This document shows positions 1 to 9,102 of a DNA stretch of 64,000 bases, piece by piece. The DNA comes from Clostridium aceticum. GTDB lineage: Bacteria; Bacillota; Clostridia; Peptostreptococcales; Natronincolaceae. The notes under the pieces are model-generated. The model did no database searches and was not told the origin of the DNA. It was given only the letters and a program-made list of their open reading frames with translations. How positions within the stretch are numbered: the stretch's first letter is position 1; each line of letters begins with the position of its first letter. Location of the stretch: contig NZ_CP009687.1 of NCBI RefSeq assembly GCF_001042715.1, forward strand, positions 4,083,418 to 4,147,417. Direction: 5' to 3'. The position numbers and the translations under genes were made by a program.

Positions 1-147
1 AACTTTTATATAAATTTCACATAAACCCATAAAAGTCACCTCTACATAAAATTTATCTTTAGTATGCGAATTAGTTTCTCTACTTATAAGATAAAATCCT
101 TTTAATGCGCCTAAAGAATATTTACGTAAGTTATAGTAAATGAAAAT

Positions 148-186
148 AGCACAAGGAAGCATACCAAAAACCTGCTCCCTTGTGCT
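148..186 (-). terminator. Terminator after the NSS transporter gene
   Basis: On the minus strand, arms AGCACAAGG and CCTTGTGCT pair over nine bases, extended inward by AGCA/TGCT, and are followed by ATTTTCATTT. It lies just past the transporter stop codon. Confidence 0.65.
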
Positions 187-196
187 TATTATATGA

Positions 197-1534
197 CTAA
201 CCAATCCCTCCATAGGCAATTCCTAAAACAATGACTATAAATGAAACTAGTACAAAAACATATTTCGCTAAAGATTCAAACCACTTACCTACAGGTTTTT
301 TTGCCCCATGATTTATTTCTTTTCTTGCCTTCTCTACGCCATACACCCAAAAGAAGGTTATTGCTGCAATAAGTGTTCCTAAAGGTGCTATATAAATAGT
401 AACAATATCAGAAAACACTCCAAATAAATTCATGTTTAGACTTAGGGGAATAGCAATGAAAAAGGATATTATTCCTATGAAAATCACACTTTTTCCTCTA
501 TTCCAATTAGTTTTTGACATAAAAGCTTCCGAGGTGGCTTCCATCATGTTTATCGTAGAGGATATAGCAGCAAATACAATACTTGCAAAGAATATAGTGC
601 CAAACAAGTGTCCCCCTGCCATAGATTTAAATATAGTAGGTACTGTTATAAATAAAAGCGTTGGTCCAGCAGCTGGATCTAAGCCAAAAGCGAAGGCTGC
701 TGGAATGATAATAAAGGCTGCTAATATTGCTGCTAAGGCATCGTAAAATACTGTATTAACCGCTGATGAGGGTATGTCTAGGTTTTTATCAGCATAACTT
801 CCATACACCACCATACCTGCTCCGTTTAAAGATACCGTAAAAAATGCTTGTCCCAGTGCCATTACCCAAGTTATAGGGTCTAATAGGTAAGACCATTGAG
901 GTATTAATAAATATTTAATCCCTTCAGAAGCCCCTGGCAGTGTCAATGCCCTTATTAGCAAAATAATAAATACCAGAAAAAGCGTAGGCATCATAATATT
1001 ATTAGCCTTTTCTATACCTTTACTTACACCAAAGGTCAATATAATCGTTGTTATTCCTATAGCCAATGCCATCCAAAAAATCGTCTGACCGCTTCCTAAA
1101 AAACTATCTAAATAGGTTTCTACACTTATATTTCTAAAGTTATTAGCAACACTCATTGAAAAGTATTTTAGAACCCAGCCCACTACTACATTATAAAATA
1201 AAAAAATACCAGCTACACCTAAGGTAGGTATTATAGATAAAATAGATGCTCCTGCAATCTTTTTATCTTTTAGTATTTCCTTAATCCCTGCCATAGAACC
1301 CTTGCCCTTGGCTCTACCTAATCCAAATTCCCCCATAAGTCCTGTTGTTCCTAGTACAAAAACAAATAAGAAATAAGGTATAAGAAAGGCCGCCCCCCCA
1401 TATCTACCTAGTCTCCATGAAAACATCCATACATTCCCTAACCCCACTGCTGAACCTACACAGGATAGTATAAATCCCAGTTTACTATTAAAACCCTCCC
1501 TTTCATGAATTCCATCAATTTTGCTAACGCCCAT
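197..1534 (-). CDS. Sodium-dependent transporter, NSS/SNF family
   Basis: A predicted sodium symporter of about 445 residues in the inner membrane, of the neurotransmitter:sodium symporter family that imports amino acids or related compounds. The N-terminal region has the family's unwound first helix (GSAVGLGNVW, then GGAAFLIPY) and hydrophobic segments run through the whole chain. I placed the start at ATG 1534 because AAGGAGG lies seven to eight bases upstream and the conserved sequence begins soon after (MGVSKIDG). An upstream in-frame extension to 1633 would run through two terminator-like hairpins and is unlikely to be translated as part of the protein. The short C-terminus fits the bacterial 11-12 helix members. 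Substrate cannot be read from the sequence. The structured leader (1571-1714) suggests attenuation control. Confidence 0.9.
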   Translation of the reverse strand: MGVSKIDGIHEREGFNSKLGFILSCVGSAVGLGNVWMFSWRLGRYGGAAFLIPYFLFVFVLGTTGLMGEFGLGRAKGKGSMAGIKEILKDKKIAGASILSIIPTLGVAGIFLFYNVVVGWVLKYFSMSVANNFRNISVETYLDSFLGSGQTIFWMALAIGITTIILTFGVSKGIEKANNIMMPTLFLVFIILLIRALTLPGASEGIKYLLIPQWSYLLDPITWVMALGQAFFTVSLNGAGMVVYGSYADKNLDIPSSAVNTVFYDALAAILAAFIIIPAAFAFGLDPAAGPTLLFITVPTIFKSMAGGHLFGTIFFASIVFAAISSTINMMEATSEAFMSKTNWNRGKSVIFIGIISFFIAIPLSLNMNLFGVFSDIVTIYIAPLGTLIAAITFFWVYGVEKARKEINHGAKKPVGKWFESLAKYVFVLVSFIVIVLGIAYGGIG

Positions 1535-1570
1535 TTTTGTCAACCTCCTTATGCTATTTATAAAACAGAA

Positions 1571-1714
1571 AAACCACGTGGACTTTATACCATGTGGTTT
1601 AAGCTTTATCATAAGAAAAACCACATAGGGCATCTACGTGGTTTTTTGCATTATCAATATACCATCATAGATACAAACTGTATTTTAAAAACAATTTACA
1701 AGTTTGCATCTATG
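1571..1714 (-). promoter_or_regulatory. Structured leader with three hairpins, possible attenuator
   Basis: Read on the minus strand, a hairpin with 14-base arms (1701-1714 and 1666-1679, one G-U type mismatch) comes first. Next is a terminator-like hairpin at 1616-1647 (ACCACGTA/TATGTGGT then TTTTTC). A near copy follows at 1571-1600 (AAACCACATGG/CCACGTGGTTT then TTTTTCTG). The arms of the last two are so alike that they could pair across each other. The start codon of the transporter lies 36 bases downstream. I found no T-box, glycine or other riboswitch signature, so the ligand, if any, is unknown. Confidence 0.5.
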
Positions 1715-1897
1715 AATTTTTTCATCTCAGCAAACTTTATCTATAATAGTAATAATAATAATATTTATTTGTATGTATTGCATTAAATTTAACTACCATA
1801 GGAAAGCTCCTTCTACTAAATAATGAATAAATTATATCATGTCCATCCAGGAAATACAATCAAATTTTGTGATTGGATTTATTTGTAACATATCTTT

Positions 1898-1926
1898 TTG
1901 CATGTTTATTAAAAATAATGTATAGT
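1898..1926 (+). promoter_or_regulatory. Sigma-A type promoter for the CofE-like gene
   Basis: TTGCAT and TATAGT are separated by 17 bases, and the start codon at 1982 lies about 50 bases downstream of the -10 box. This is a near-consensus vegetative promoter. Confidence 0.7.
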
Positions 1927-1981
1927 ACAAGTATAGTGTGTTTAACTTAAATACAAGTAAATATTGAAGGAGAGATTATCA

Positions 1982-3172
1982 ATGGAAAGAATCGTAGGAA
2001 CGGTGGTTAGAGGACTCCGTACTCCCATTATCAATCAAGGGGACCATATAGAAGAAATTGTTGTAGACACAGTATTAAAGGCTTCTGAAATAGACGGTTT
2101 TGATATACACAATAGAGATGTTGTTGCCATCACAGAGTCTGTTGTTGCCCGTGCTCAGGGAAACTATGCAAGTATTGATGCTATCGCCAAAGATATAAAC
2201 ATGAAATTTGGTGAAGATACTGTAGGTGTCATCTTCCCAATTTTAAGCCGTAATCGTTTTGCTATATGTCTTCGTGGTATTGCAAAGGGGTCTAAAAAAA
2301 TTATATTAATGCTTAGTTATCCATCAGACGAGGTAGGTAATCATCTAGTAGATATGGAACTGTTGGATGAAAAGGGAGTAAATCCCTGGACAGATGTTTT
2401 AACGGAGAAACAATACCGAGACTATTTTGGATATATAAAACACCCCTTTACAGGTGTTGATTACATCGATTATTATAAGTCTTTAATTGAAGAGTATGGC
2501 ATTGAATGTGAGATTATCTTTTCAAACAATCCTAAAACAATCCTAGACTATACTAAAAATGTTCTTACCTGTGACATCCATACAAGGTTTAGGACAAAGA
2601 AAATATTAAAAGCAAATGGTGGGGACAAGGTTTATAGTCTTGATGAAATCCTATCTACATCGATTGATAGCAGCGGATACAATGAAGCTTATGGTCTCCT
2701 GGGTTCAAACAAAGCAACTGAAAACAGTGTCAAACTATTTCCACGTAATTGTCAGCCTATCGTCGACAAAATCCAGACAATTCTTAGAGAAAAAACAGGC
2801 AAGAATCTAGAAGTGATGATTTATGGAGATGGAGCATTTAAAGACCCTATAGGAAAAATATGGGAGTTAGCAGACCCGGTTGTATCTCCTGCTTATACCG
2901 CAGGTCTTGAGGGCACGCCTAATGAAGTGAAACTTAAGTACTTAGCGGATAATAATTTTGCTGATTTAAGAGGAGAAGAGCTCAAAAAAGCAATCTCTGA
3001 GTATATTAAGAATAAGGATACAGACCTTACAGGTGCCATGGTGGCTCAAGGTACTACCCCTAGAAAAATTACCGATCTCATCGGTTCTCTTTGCGATTTA
3101 ACCTCAGGCAGCGGAGACAAGGGAACCCCTGTAGTATATATCCAAGGCTATTTTGATAACTACACAAAATAA
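1982..3172 (+). CDS. CofE-like coenzyme F420-0:L-glutamate ligase family protein
   Basis: About 396 residues. It resembles the F420 gamma-glutamyl ligase family, which adds glutamate to F420-0 using GTP in archaea and actinobacteria. The N-terminal half carries the family pattern (VRGLRTPIINQGDHI, then DVVAITESVVARAQG) and the C-terminal part has YGDGAFKDP and DPVVSPAYTAG. Start is ATG 1982 behind GAAGGAGAG; a TTG 18 bases upstream is less likely because it falls in the ribosome site. The protein is longer than archaeal CofE (about 250 residues). No other F420 biosynthesis gene is in the window, so the real acceptor could be something else. It is monocistronic, with its own promoter and a hairpin after the stop. 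Confidence 0.8.
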   Translation: MERIVGTVVRGLRTPIINQGDHIEEIVVDTVLKASEIDGFDIHNRDVVAITESVVARAQGNYASIDAIAKDINMKFGEDTVGVIFPILSRNRFAICLRGIAKGSKKIILMLSYPSDEVGNHLVDMELLDEKGVNPWTDVLTEKQYRDYFGYIKHPFTGVDYIDYYKSLIEEYGIECEIIFSNNPKTILDYTKNVLTCDIHTRFRTKKILKANGGDKVYSLDEILSTSIDSSGYNEAYGLLGSNKATENSVKLFPRNCQPIVDKIQTILREKTGKNLEVMIYGDGAFKDPIGKIWELADPVVSPAYTAGLEGTPNEVKLKYLADNNFADLRGEELKKAISEYIKNKDTDLTGAMVAQGTTPRKITDLIGSLCDLTSGSGDKGTPVVYIQGYFDNYTK

Positions 3173-3195
3173 AAGCTATATTATACAAAAAACGT

Positions 3196-3213
3196 GGGCT
3201 GCAAATGCAGCCC
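3196..3213 (+). terminator. Terminator after the CofE-like gene
   Basis: Perfect seven-base stem GGGCTGC/GCAGCCC with loop AAAT, followed by TTGGTTT. The U tract is weak, but position and stem fit; it may also serve metF from the other side. Confidence 0.6.
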
Positions 3214-3265
3214 TTGGTTTATGAAAATTAAGTTCTGTAGCTGGTTATCTCTATGCTGAAGCAAT

Positions 3266-4123
3266 CTATCTTAAGCCTGCAGCTTGAATAATGTCAGAGA
3301 CATCCTTCCATCTATTTAATGAATAGATATGCAGTCCATCTATTCCAGCATTTATGTATTTGTGTATTTGTTTAACGGTATACTCTTTTCCTGCTTTTTT
3401 AAAGTCATCAGGATTATCGCCGTATCTTCCGATAATTTCTGCTAAATCCCGAGGTACAGCACTACCATTAGATACTGCCATTCGAATAGTAGGGTCCTTC
3501 GACAGAACTGGCATAATACCTACATCTATAGGCATAGTAATACCTGCCTTTCGTATCCTTTCTACCCACCAAGAATACTGATCTACATCATGACACAACT
3601 GGGTCATGATATAGTCTCCACCCGCATCCTGTTTCATCCGTAGGTGAGTAATATCAGCATCGAAGGATGCAGCTTCAAAATGCTTTTCAGGATTTCCTGC
3701 AACGGCAATGGTAAACTCAGGAAAGTTGTTTTTAATATATGCCACTAATTCATTAGCATAATTAAAGTCCCCTCTTGTACCTTCCCATCCTTTGGGGAAA
3801 TCTCCACGCAAAGCCAAGATATGGTCTACTCCCATAGCCAAATATGTCTCTAATTCTTCTCTTATCTTTTCCTTTGTATTTCCGATGCAGGTATAATGGG
3901 TAACAGGTATTGATTTTCCGCTATCCTTAATAGCCTTGCAAATCTCCATGTTTCTTCCTGCATTTGATCCTCCTGCCCCATAAGTGCAGCTGACAAAATC
4001 AGGATTGAATTTATAAAGATGCTCCAGTGTATCTAAAAGAGGCTCTAATGGCTGCTCACTTTTAGGTGGAAATACCTCAAAGGAAAAACTCATTTTTTTC
4101 TTCATAATTTCAGTTACTTTCAT
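3266..4123 (-). CDS. metF: Methylenetetrahydrofolate reductase
   Basis: A 285-residue FAD enzyme reducing 5,10-methylene-THF to 5-methyl-THF for methionine synthesis or, in anaerobes, one-carbon flow. The N-terminus has the family motif FSFEVFPPKSE and further on CTYGAGGSN, HILALRGD and a QLCHDVDQYSWW region of the TIM barrel. Length is typical of bacterial MetF. ATG 4123 sits behind AAGGAGG at an eight- to nine-base spacing. It stands alone, with a candidate promoter at 4208-4236. I looked for a SAM riboswitch upstream and did not see one. No acetogen-type partner genes such as metV lie nearby, so the housekeeping role is the simpler reading. Confidence 0.93.
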   Translation of the reverse strand: MKVTEIMKKKMSFSFEVFPPKSEQPLEPLLDTLEHLYKFNPDFVSCTYGAGGSNAGRNMEICKAIKDSGKSIPVTHYTCIGNTKEKIREELETYLAMGVDHILALRGDFPKGWEGTRGDFNYANELVAYIKNNFPEFTIAVAGNPEKHFEAASFDADITHLRMKQDAGGDYIMTQLCHDVDQYSWWVERIRKAGITMPIDVGIMPVLSKDPTIRMAVSNGSAVPRDLAEIIGRYGDNPDDFKKAGKEYTVKQIHKYINAGIDGLHIYSLNRWKDVSDIIQAAGLR

Positions 4124-4207
4124 TTTAAAGTCCTCCTTAATAATTTTTATTGTGTCAAAACAAAGCTGCAGTTATAGTGTACCCTTATACTGATTGGATT
4201 TGTAATT

Positions 4208-4236
4208 ATTTTATACCAGACCCTGGAAATTTTCAA
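4208..4236 (-). promoter_or_regulatory. Candidate promoter for metF
   Basis: On the minus strand TTGAAA is followed after 17 bases by TAAAAT (a TATAAA overlaps it at a 15-base spacing). This is about 85 bases ahead of the metF start codon. Confidence 0.45.
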
Positions 4237-4308
4237 TACTTATTGTTTGAAAATTTTTATTATTAGATAATATTTATCGTTTATACTTATGATGCCGCCA
4301 TAATCTAC

Positions 4309-4491
4309 TTGTTCTCTTTGTTGCTGAGAAGTCCATCAAAAGCTGCAAATACAATCATTATTATGTCTGCCATGACTTCAATATTAGCAGAAAGCTTTGA
4401 TAAAGAAAAAGAATATGCAACTCTTATTGTATCAGCAACTACATTGCTTTCGTTAATTACTTTTACTATATTGTTAAAGATCCTTTTATGA
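4309..4491 (+). pseudogene. C-terminal remnant of an AEC-family permease
   Basis: About 60 codons remain, ending at TGA 4491. The translation (segments such as SPSKAANTIIIMSAM and ATTLLSLITF) looks like the last two helices of auxin-efflux-carrier family permeases, where a conserved proline loop is followed by a 'TLLSLIT' terminal helix. A stop codon at 4264-4266 closes the frame just upstream, there is no ribosome site, and no N-terminal part is visible. I read this as a decayed gene end. The match is from memory of the family pattern and is short, so confidence is moderate. Confidence 0.5.
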
Positions 4492-4539
4492 TCTTAATAT
4501 AGATACCCAACCCCACTGCATAGCAACCCCATCCGCTGA

Positions 4540-5259
4540 CTATCCAGACGCTTGCCTTAACACTTCTTTTAATCTATCTAAATTGTAGTTGATTACAAAC
4601 CTTTCAGGAAATTCAACTTCCCTAAGCAGAGCCTGCGCTTCATCAAACCTTCCCACATCATAATAAATGTGGCTATCACTTCCCATAATGATATAGACTT
4701 CATTTTTAATTGCTTTTAGCAGCATTTCTTTTGCATTTTTCCTTCCATTTAGTCTTGCAGAATGATCCAGAAGAGAAGAATTGTTAAGTTCTAAAGCCAC
4801 TTTATATTTTTTAGCACTTTCAACGACAATATCATAATCTATTTTAAATCTATCGTCATCTGGATGTCCAATAATCTTAACATAAGGATTTTTCATTGCA
4901 CCAACTATAGCTCTGGTATTTTCTTGTATTGAACCGCTGTCTATACAGTGGGAATGTAGACTTGCTATAACATAGTCTATATATTTAATCATTTTTTGAT
5001 TTACATCGATGTTCCCATCATAGTTAATGATATTAGCTTCAATTCCTCTTAAAATTTGTACCCCCATAATCTGATTTTTTATGGTTTTATAATTTTCAAA
5101 AAAAAATTCATTTGGACCTCCCGGCATGCAGATGGAATGGTCACTTGTTCCTAAAACCAGGATTCCTTTCCTGGATGCTTCTTCAATATTCTCCTTCAGG
5201 GTACTGTAGGCATGCCCGCTTGCTATAGTATGTGTGTGTAAATCTATCAATGCATTCAA
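4540..5259 (-). CDS. PHP-domain phosphoesterase (YcdX-like)
   Basis: About 239 residues of the polymerase-and-histidinol-phosphatase fold, a metal-dependent phosphatase or phosphoesterase. Metal ligand motifs appear in order: LHTHT near the N-terminus, TSDHS, RGIEAN, SLHSH, IIGHPDD and GSDSH near the C-terminus. The start is TTG 5259 behind AGAGGAGA; it overlaps the TGA of the ATPase gene in the string TTGA, so the two are translationally coupled. It is last in the importer operon. That position suggests the imported compound is phosphorylated or becomes so, and that this enzyme removes the phosphate. That role is inferred from context only. Confidence 0.8.
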   Translation of the reverse strand: MNALIDLHTHTIASGHAYSTLKENIEEASRKGILVLGTSDHSICMPGGPNEFFFENYKTIKNQIMGVQILRGIEANIINYDGNIDVNQKMIKYIDYVIASLHSHCIDSGSIQENTRAIVGAMKNPYVKIIGHPDDDRFKIDYDIVVESAKKYKVALELNNSSLLDHSARLNGRKNAKEMLLKAIKNEVYIIMGSDSHIYYDVGRFDEAQALLREVEFPERFVINYNLDRLKEVLRQASG

Positions 5260-6305
5260 TTTATAGTCTCCTCTTTTTTTATCAACGTAACTTTTTCTCC
5301 TAATTCTATACACTTATTTGCTTCTGTGTAGACAATATAATTATCTTCTTTACATTGCACTGTGTAGTGAATTTCTCTGCCATTATATTGTTTATTGATT
5401 ATAGTACCTTGTATTCCTTTGACCTTTGAATTAAATTTAATAATTTCTAACCCTTCTGGTCTGATTGGATATAGATTTTTTTCAATGAAGTACCTGTCAA
5501 CATCACACCTTTTATAGGTTACGTCATAATTTCTTAGATAGAAGATATCATCCTTCCATTCTCCCTTTATTATATTGCACTTACTTACGAAAACCGCTGC
5601 AAACTCTGTTTTGGGTTTTTCGTATATTTCTTCTGGTGTTCCAATTTGCTCTATTTTTCCATCTTTCATAATGATAACTCTGTCTGCCATTGCTAAAGCT
5701 TCGCTTTGATCATGGGTAACATAAACAATGGTTGTACCCGTCATCCTGTGAATATCTTGAATTTCTTTTCTCATATTTACTTTAAGCTCAGCATCTAAAG
5801 AACTTAAAGGTTCATCCATCAATAGTATATCTGGCTTGGATACAATGGCCCTTGCTAAAGCAACCCGCTGTCGCTGCCCTCCCGATAGCTCTCCTGGCAG
5901 CCTATAGGCTAATTTTTTTAAACCTGTGCTTTCCATTGCTTTGTTTACAAGGTCCTTTTTTATATCCTCGGCAACAGCTTTATTTCTTTTGCTTTTCAAA
6001 GGAAATTCTATGTGTTCTCTTACATTCATGTGGGGCCACAAAGCAAAGGATTGAAAGACCATTCCTAAATTTCTATCCTCAATAGGAAGACTAGCTTCTC
6101 CATCGGAATATATCCTTCCATCCATTTTTACTACGCCGTTGGTTGGTTCAAGAAATCCTGCAATAATTCTTAAAAGAGTTGTTTTCCCACAGCCTGAGGG
6201 TCCAAGTATTGCAATAAATTCTCCATTGTTTATCTCAACAGAGATATTGTCTAAAGCCCTTGTTTTTCCAAATTCTTTCGTTAGATTGTTGATTATTAGA
6301 CTCAT
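5256..6305 (-). CDS. ABC transporter ATP-binding protein (Fe3+/AEP/polyamine type)
   Basis: About 349 residues, the energy subunit of the importer encoded just upstream. Walker A is GPSGCGKTT (around residue 35), the Q-loop follows, the signature is LSGGQRQRV, Walker B is ILLMDEP, and the switch histidine is in VTHDQ. About 110 residues after the nucleotide domain fit a TOBE-like regulatory domain. Two ATGs are possible: 6311, which overlaps the permease stop as TGATG, or 6305, which has better spacing from GAGGAAAGG. I chose 6305. Members of this group serve iron(III), spermidine, 2-aminoethylphosphonate or phosphoglycerate importers. Confidence 0.88.
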   Translation of the reverse strand: MSLIINNLTKEFGKTRALDNISVEINNGEFIAILGPSGCGKTTLLRIIAGFLEPTNGVVKMDGRIYSDGEASLPIEDRNLGMVFQSFALWPHMNVREHIEFPLKSKRNKAVAEDIKKDLVNKAMESTGLKKLAYRLPGELSGGQRQRVALARAIVSKPDILLMDEPLSSLDAELKVNMRKEIQDIHRMTGTTIVYVTHDQSEALAMADRVIIMKDGKIEQIGTPEEIYEKPKTEFAAVFVSKCNIIKGEWKDDIFYLRNYDVTYKRCDVDRYFIEKNLYPIRPEGLEIIKFNSKVKGIQGTIINKQYNGREIHYTVQCKEDNYIVYTEANKCIELGEKVTLIKKEETIN

Positions 6306-6310
6306 CTCCA

Positions 6311-8035
6311 TCACCTTTCCTCAAAACATGGTTTCTTTATTTTTTCTGTAAAAACTTTAGGTGTTTTCAATTTTTTATATATGGCTGCTATGCTTAATTT
6401 TTGTATGAGTACGGATACCAGATATCCCGTCAATATAAAAGCAACAATAATAACCGATAACGCTGCAGAAATATTATAGGTGCCGGCTTGCTGCAGGTTG
6501 AAAACAGTTAGACCTATGGTTCTTGTTCCTGCAGCCGCCAGCATTGAAGATAGGGTAAGTTCAGTCATTGAGGAAATAAAAATAAAGAAAGAACTGACTA
6601 ACACCTGTTTGCTGATTAATGGAATGATAATTTCTCTCCAGGTTCTATATAAACTACTTCCAGATATTGCGGATGCTTCTTCTAATGAAGGTTCAACGGA
6701 TAAAGTCGCCGTTGTGCTACCTTTGATTTGAAGGACTAAATATCTGGTGATATAAGATATCATCAAAATTCTTATGGTTCCATAAACATTGGGAACCCTG
6801 GCCCAGTGGAATATCATAGCCAGTGCCAGTACAATCCCAGGAACGCCATAGGTCAAGGATGCCCCTATTTCCACTAATTTTACAGACTTTGAATTTTTTC
6901 TTACTTTCATGTAAGCAATGATTGTCCCAATGACAATACAAATGATGCATGTAATCAAAGCCAAAGCTAGACTGTTAAAGGCTGCAGTCCTTACTCCTCT
7001 GTTGCTGAAAACAAATGCATAATTTCTAATTGTCATATTAGAAATCAACAGCTTTCCTCCGAAAAATTTTTGGAAGGAAGTAATGATCATACTGGTTAAA
7101 GGTACTATATTGATAAAAGCAAATATCAGTAGTACAACCCATTCTACAATTCTTCTTGTTTTGTGTTGAAGCACCACCCGTAGGGAAGCATCCTCTTTAA
7201 TACTATCCATACTCGAGGATTTTCTGACAAAGCTGCCCTGGAATATGGTACCTGTTATGGCTATGATGGAGAGTATAACTGATAAAGCTGCTGCTTGAGA
7301 AAATGCACTGGGCCCAAAGCCTATAGCCTTTTCATAGATATAGGTGCTGAGAACGGGAATGTTAGAAGATATTCCCAAAAATGCCGGCACTGAAAAATTG
7401 TCCATGGCAGAAAGAAAAGACAGTATGCCTCCACTGACCAGGGCTGGGAGTGCTTGTACCAGATTGATTTTTATCATTGATTGCCATTGGCTATAGCCTG
7501 AAACCCTAGCTGCCCACTCCAAATCTCTAGGAATCTTTCTCAGCATGTGTAATGTAATCATATAAACCAAAGGGGTATTGCAAAGACCCAGTATGAAAAT
7601 AATTCCAGGTATGGAATAAATATTAAACATCGGTAAATGTAAATACATCATGATTTGATTGATGCTCCCCTTTGCTTGAAGTAAATTACTCCATGCCAAA
7701 GTTATAATATAAGAAGGTATTATGAATTGAGATAAAATAAAAACCTCTATTGTCTTTTTTCTCTTAATGTTTGTATAAGCAAGAAGAAATGCCAAAATCC
7801 CTCCTGCTATAACAGAAACTAGGGTTGCTCCAATGGCAATGAATATCGTATTTTTAATGGAATTCATAGTCCTTTCCTCATGAAGGAGTTCACGATAGTG
7901 GTTTAATCCAATGCCATCGCCAATTGTAAAGCTCATAATCAATAGCCTAATTAATGGTAAAATAAAAACAAATATAACCGAACAGTAGAATAACCCTGTA
8001 ATGATTTTTTTAGATGCTTTTCTATTTATCCTCAT
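6311..8035 (-). CDS. ABC transporter permease, two fused membrane domains
   Basis: About 574 residues with two successive binding-protein-dependent permease domains in one chain, as in FbpB/SfuB/ThiP-type importers. Each half shows an EAA-like loop: 'LEWAARVSGYSQWQSMIKINL' region in the first and 'LEEASAISGSSLYRTWREII' region in the second. Around twelve hydrophobic segments are visible. Start is ATG 8035, five to six bases behind GGAGG; an ATG four codons earlier overlaps that ribosome site. It overlaps the ATPase gene start region. The fusion means one polypeptide forms the whole channel, so no second permease gene is missing. Confidence 0.88.
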   Translation of the reverse strand: MRINRKASKKIITGLFYCSVIFVFILPLIRLLIMSFTIGDGIGLNHYRELLHEERTMNSIKNTIFIAIGATLVSVIAGGILAFLLAYTNIKRKKTIEVFILSQFIIPSYIITLAWSNLLQAKGSINQIMMYLHLPMFNIYSIPGIIFILGLCNTPLVYMITLHMLRKIPRDLEWAARVSGYSQWQSMIKINLVQALPALVSGGILSFLSAMDNFSVPAFLGISSNIPVLSTYIYEKAIGFGPSAFSQAAALSVILSIIAITGTIFQGSFVRKSSSMDSIKEDASLRVVLQHKTRRIVEWVVLLIFAFINIVPLTSMIITSFQKFFGGKLLISNMTIRNYAFVFSNRGVRTAAFNSLALALITCIICIVIGTIIAYMKVRKNSKSVKLVEIGASLTYGVPGIVLALAMIFHWARVPNVYGTIRILMISYITRYLVLQIKGSTTATLSVEPSLEEASAISGSSLYRTWREIIIPLISKQVLVSSFFIFISSMTELTLSSMLAAAGTRTIGLTVFNLQQAGTYNISAALSVIIVAFILTGYLVSVLIQKLSIAAIYKKLKTPKVFTEKIKKPCFEER

Positions 8036-8079
8036 AATATCCTCCATACATGCCTTTTCTTTCCCTTCATTAACTGAAT

Positions 8080-9102
8080 CTATTGAAACATTTGACTGAA
8101 CTTTTCTTTATCGGTGTCCCTATTTTCTACTAATATTGATAATTCATAGGTCAGGTTTTTTATCTCATCTGCTGTTTTAAAGCCTTCTGGTGCAGCTACC
8201 CCTGATTTGATGGGGGTATAGCCAATGGCAGCAGTTGCTTTTTGACCCTCTACAGATAAAATATAGTCTACAAAAGTCTTGGCTAATTCTTCATTTTTGG
8301 TGTTTTTAAGAATTGCCACCGGCTCTGTAATAATCAGTGATCCTTCTTTGGGATAAACAAACTCTACAGGAGCCCCATCAGCCTTAGCACGGAGAGCCAT
8401 GTAATCAATAATTATTCCTGCACCTTTTTGTCCAGACACCACTGCGCTTTGAACAGCACCATTTCCTTTTTCTACAATAATTCCATTGCTTTTCAAGGAT
8501 TCATAAAATTCCCATCCTACCCCTTCGGTTCTGGTTAATACACCTAAATTATATGCTGCTGCTCCAGAATAAAGAGGACTTGGCATTATTAAGCTGTCAT
8601 CAAGCTCTTTCTTTGTTAAATCAGCAAAGGATTCTACTTTGTCATTGACTACATCAGTATTTACAATGATTCCTGTAGAAATTATTTTCGTACCTGTATA
8701 AGTGTTTTCTTCATCGTAGAAATCATCACTGATACCTGCCAATTCAGGTGATGCATAGCTCATTAGCAAATCCTTTGATTTTAACATCTCAAAAGTAGGA
8801 GCATCTGCAACAAGCAATACATCTGCCTGAACTGCATTTACTTCCTTTTCAGCCAGTACTTTACTTACTACCTCTTCTGTTCCGCTTCGAAAAATATCTA
8901 CTTTGATGTCTGGATAAACAGTGTTAAAGCTTTCAACCAGAGCTTGGATATCTGCCTCAGGTTGGGAAGTATATACCGTCAATACTCCATTTAGGGCCTC
9001 AGTACTTGGGTTTTGGACCTCTACCTTTTTTTGACATCCTGTTCCTAACAAAATAAGTCCTCCTGCTAAAACACCTGCCATAATTTTTGTTTTTAAAGAC
9101 AT
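8080..9102 (-). CDS. Lipoprotein substrate-binding protein of the importer
   Basis: A 340-residue extracellular solute-binding protein of the family 1 type used for iron(III), phosphonates and similar ligands. The signal peptide ends in a lipobox (LLGTGC, Cys 23), so it should be a membrane-anchored lipoprotein. The mature start (LTVYTSQPEADIQALV) and the region VYPDIKVDIFRSG are typical of the AfuA/FbpA/PhnS-like group. I cannot see a clear iron-ligand tyrosine pair. Start ATG 9102 has AAGGAGG upstream and lies inside the last codons of the preceding isomerase gene (10-base overlap). Confidence 0.85.
   Translation of the reverse strand: MSLKTKIMAGVLAGGLILLGTGCQKKVEVQNPSTEALNGVLTVYTSQPEADIQALVESFNTVYPDIKVDIFRSGTEEVVSKVLAEKEVNAVQADVLLVADAPTFEMLKSKDLLMSYASPELAGISDDFYDEENTYTGTKIISTGIIVNTDVVNDKVESFADLTKKELDDSLIMPSPLYSGAAAYNLGVLTRTEGVGWEFYESLKSNGIIVEKGNGAVQSAVVSGQKGAGIIIDYMALRAKADGAPVEFVYPKEGSLIITEPVAILKNTKNEELAKTFVDYILSVEGQKATAAIGYTPIKSGVAAPEGFKTADEIKNLTYELSILVENRDTDKEKFSQMFQ

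Noticed and set aside
1534-1720. T-box, glycine or guanidine riboswitch upstream of the NSS transporter
   Set aside because: No T-box GGGTGGNACCGCG element, glycine-riboswitch core or tandem ACGR loops were seen; only unnamed hairpins remain.
1505-1786. 93-codon plus-strand frame over the transporter leader
   Set aside because: No ribosome site, no protein-like sequence, and it crosses the hairpins of the opposite strand.
4124-4300. SAM riboswitch before metF
   Set aside because: The conserved S-box helices and motifs were not found in the short leader.
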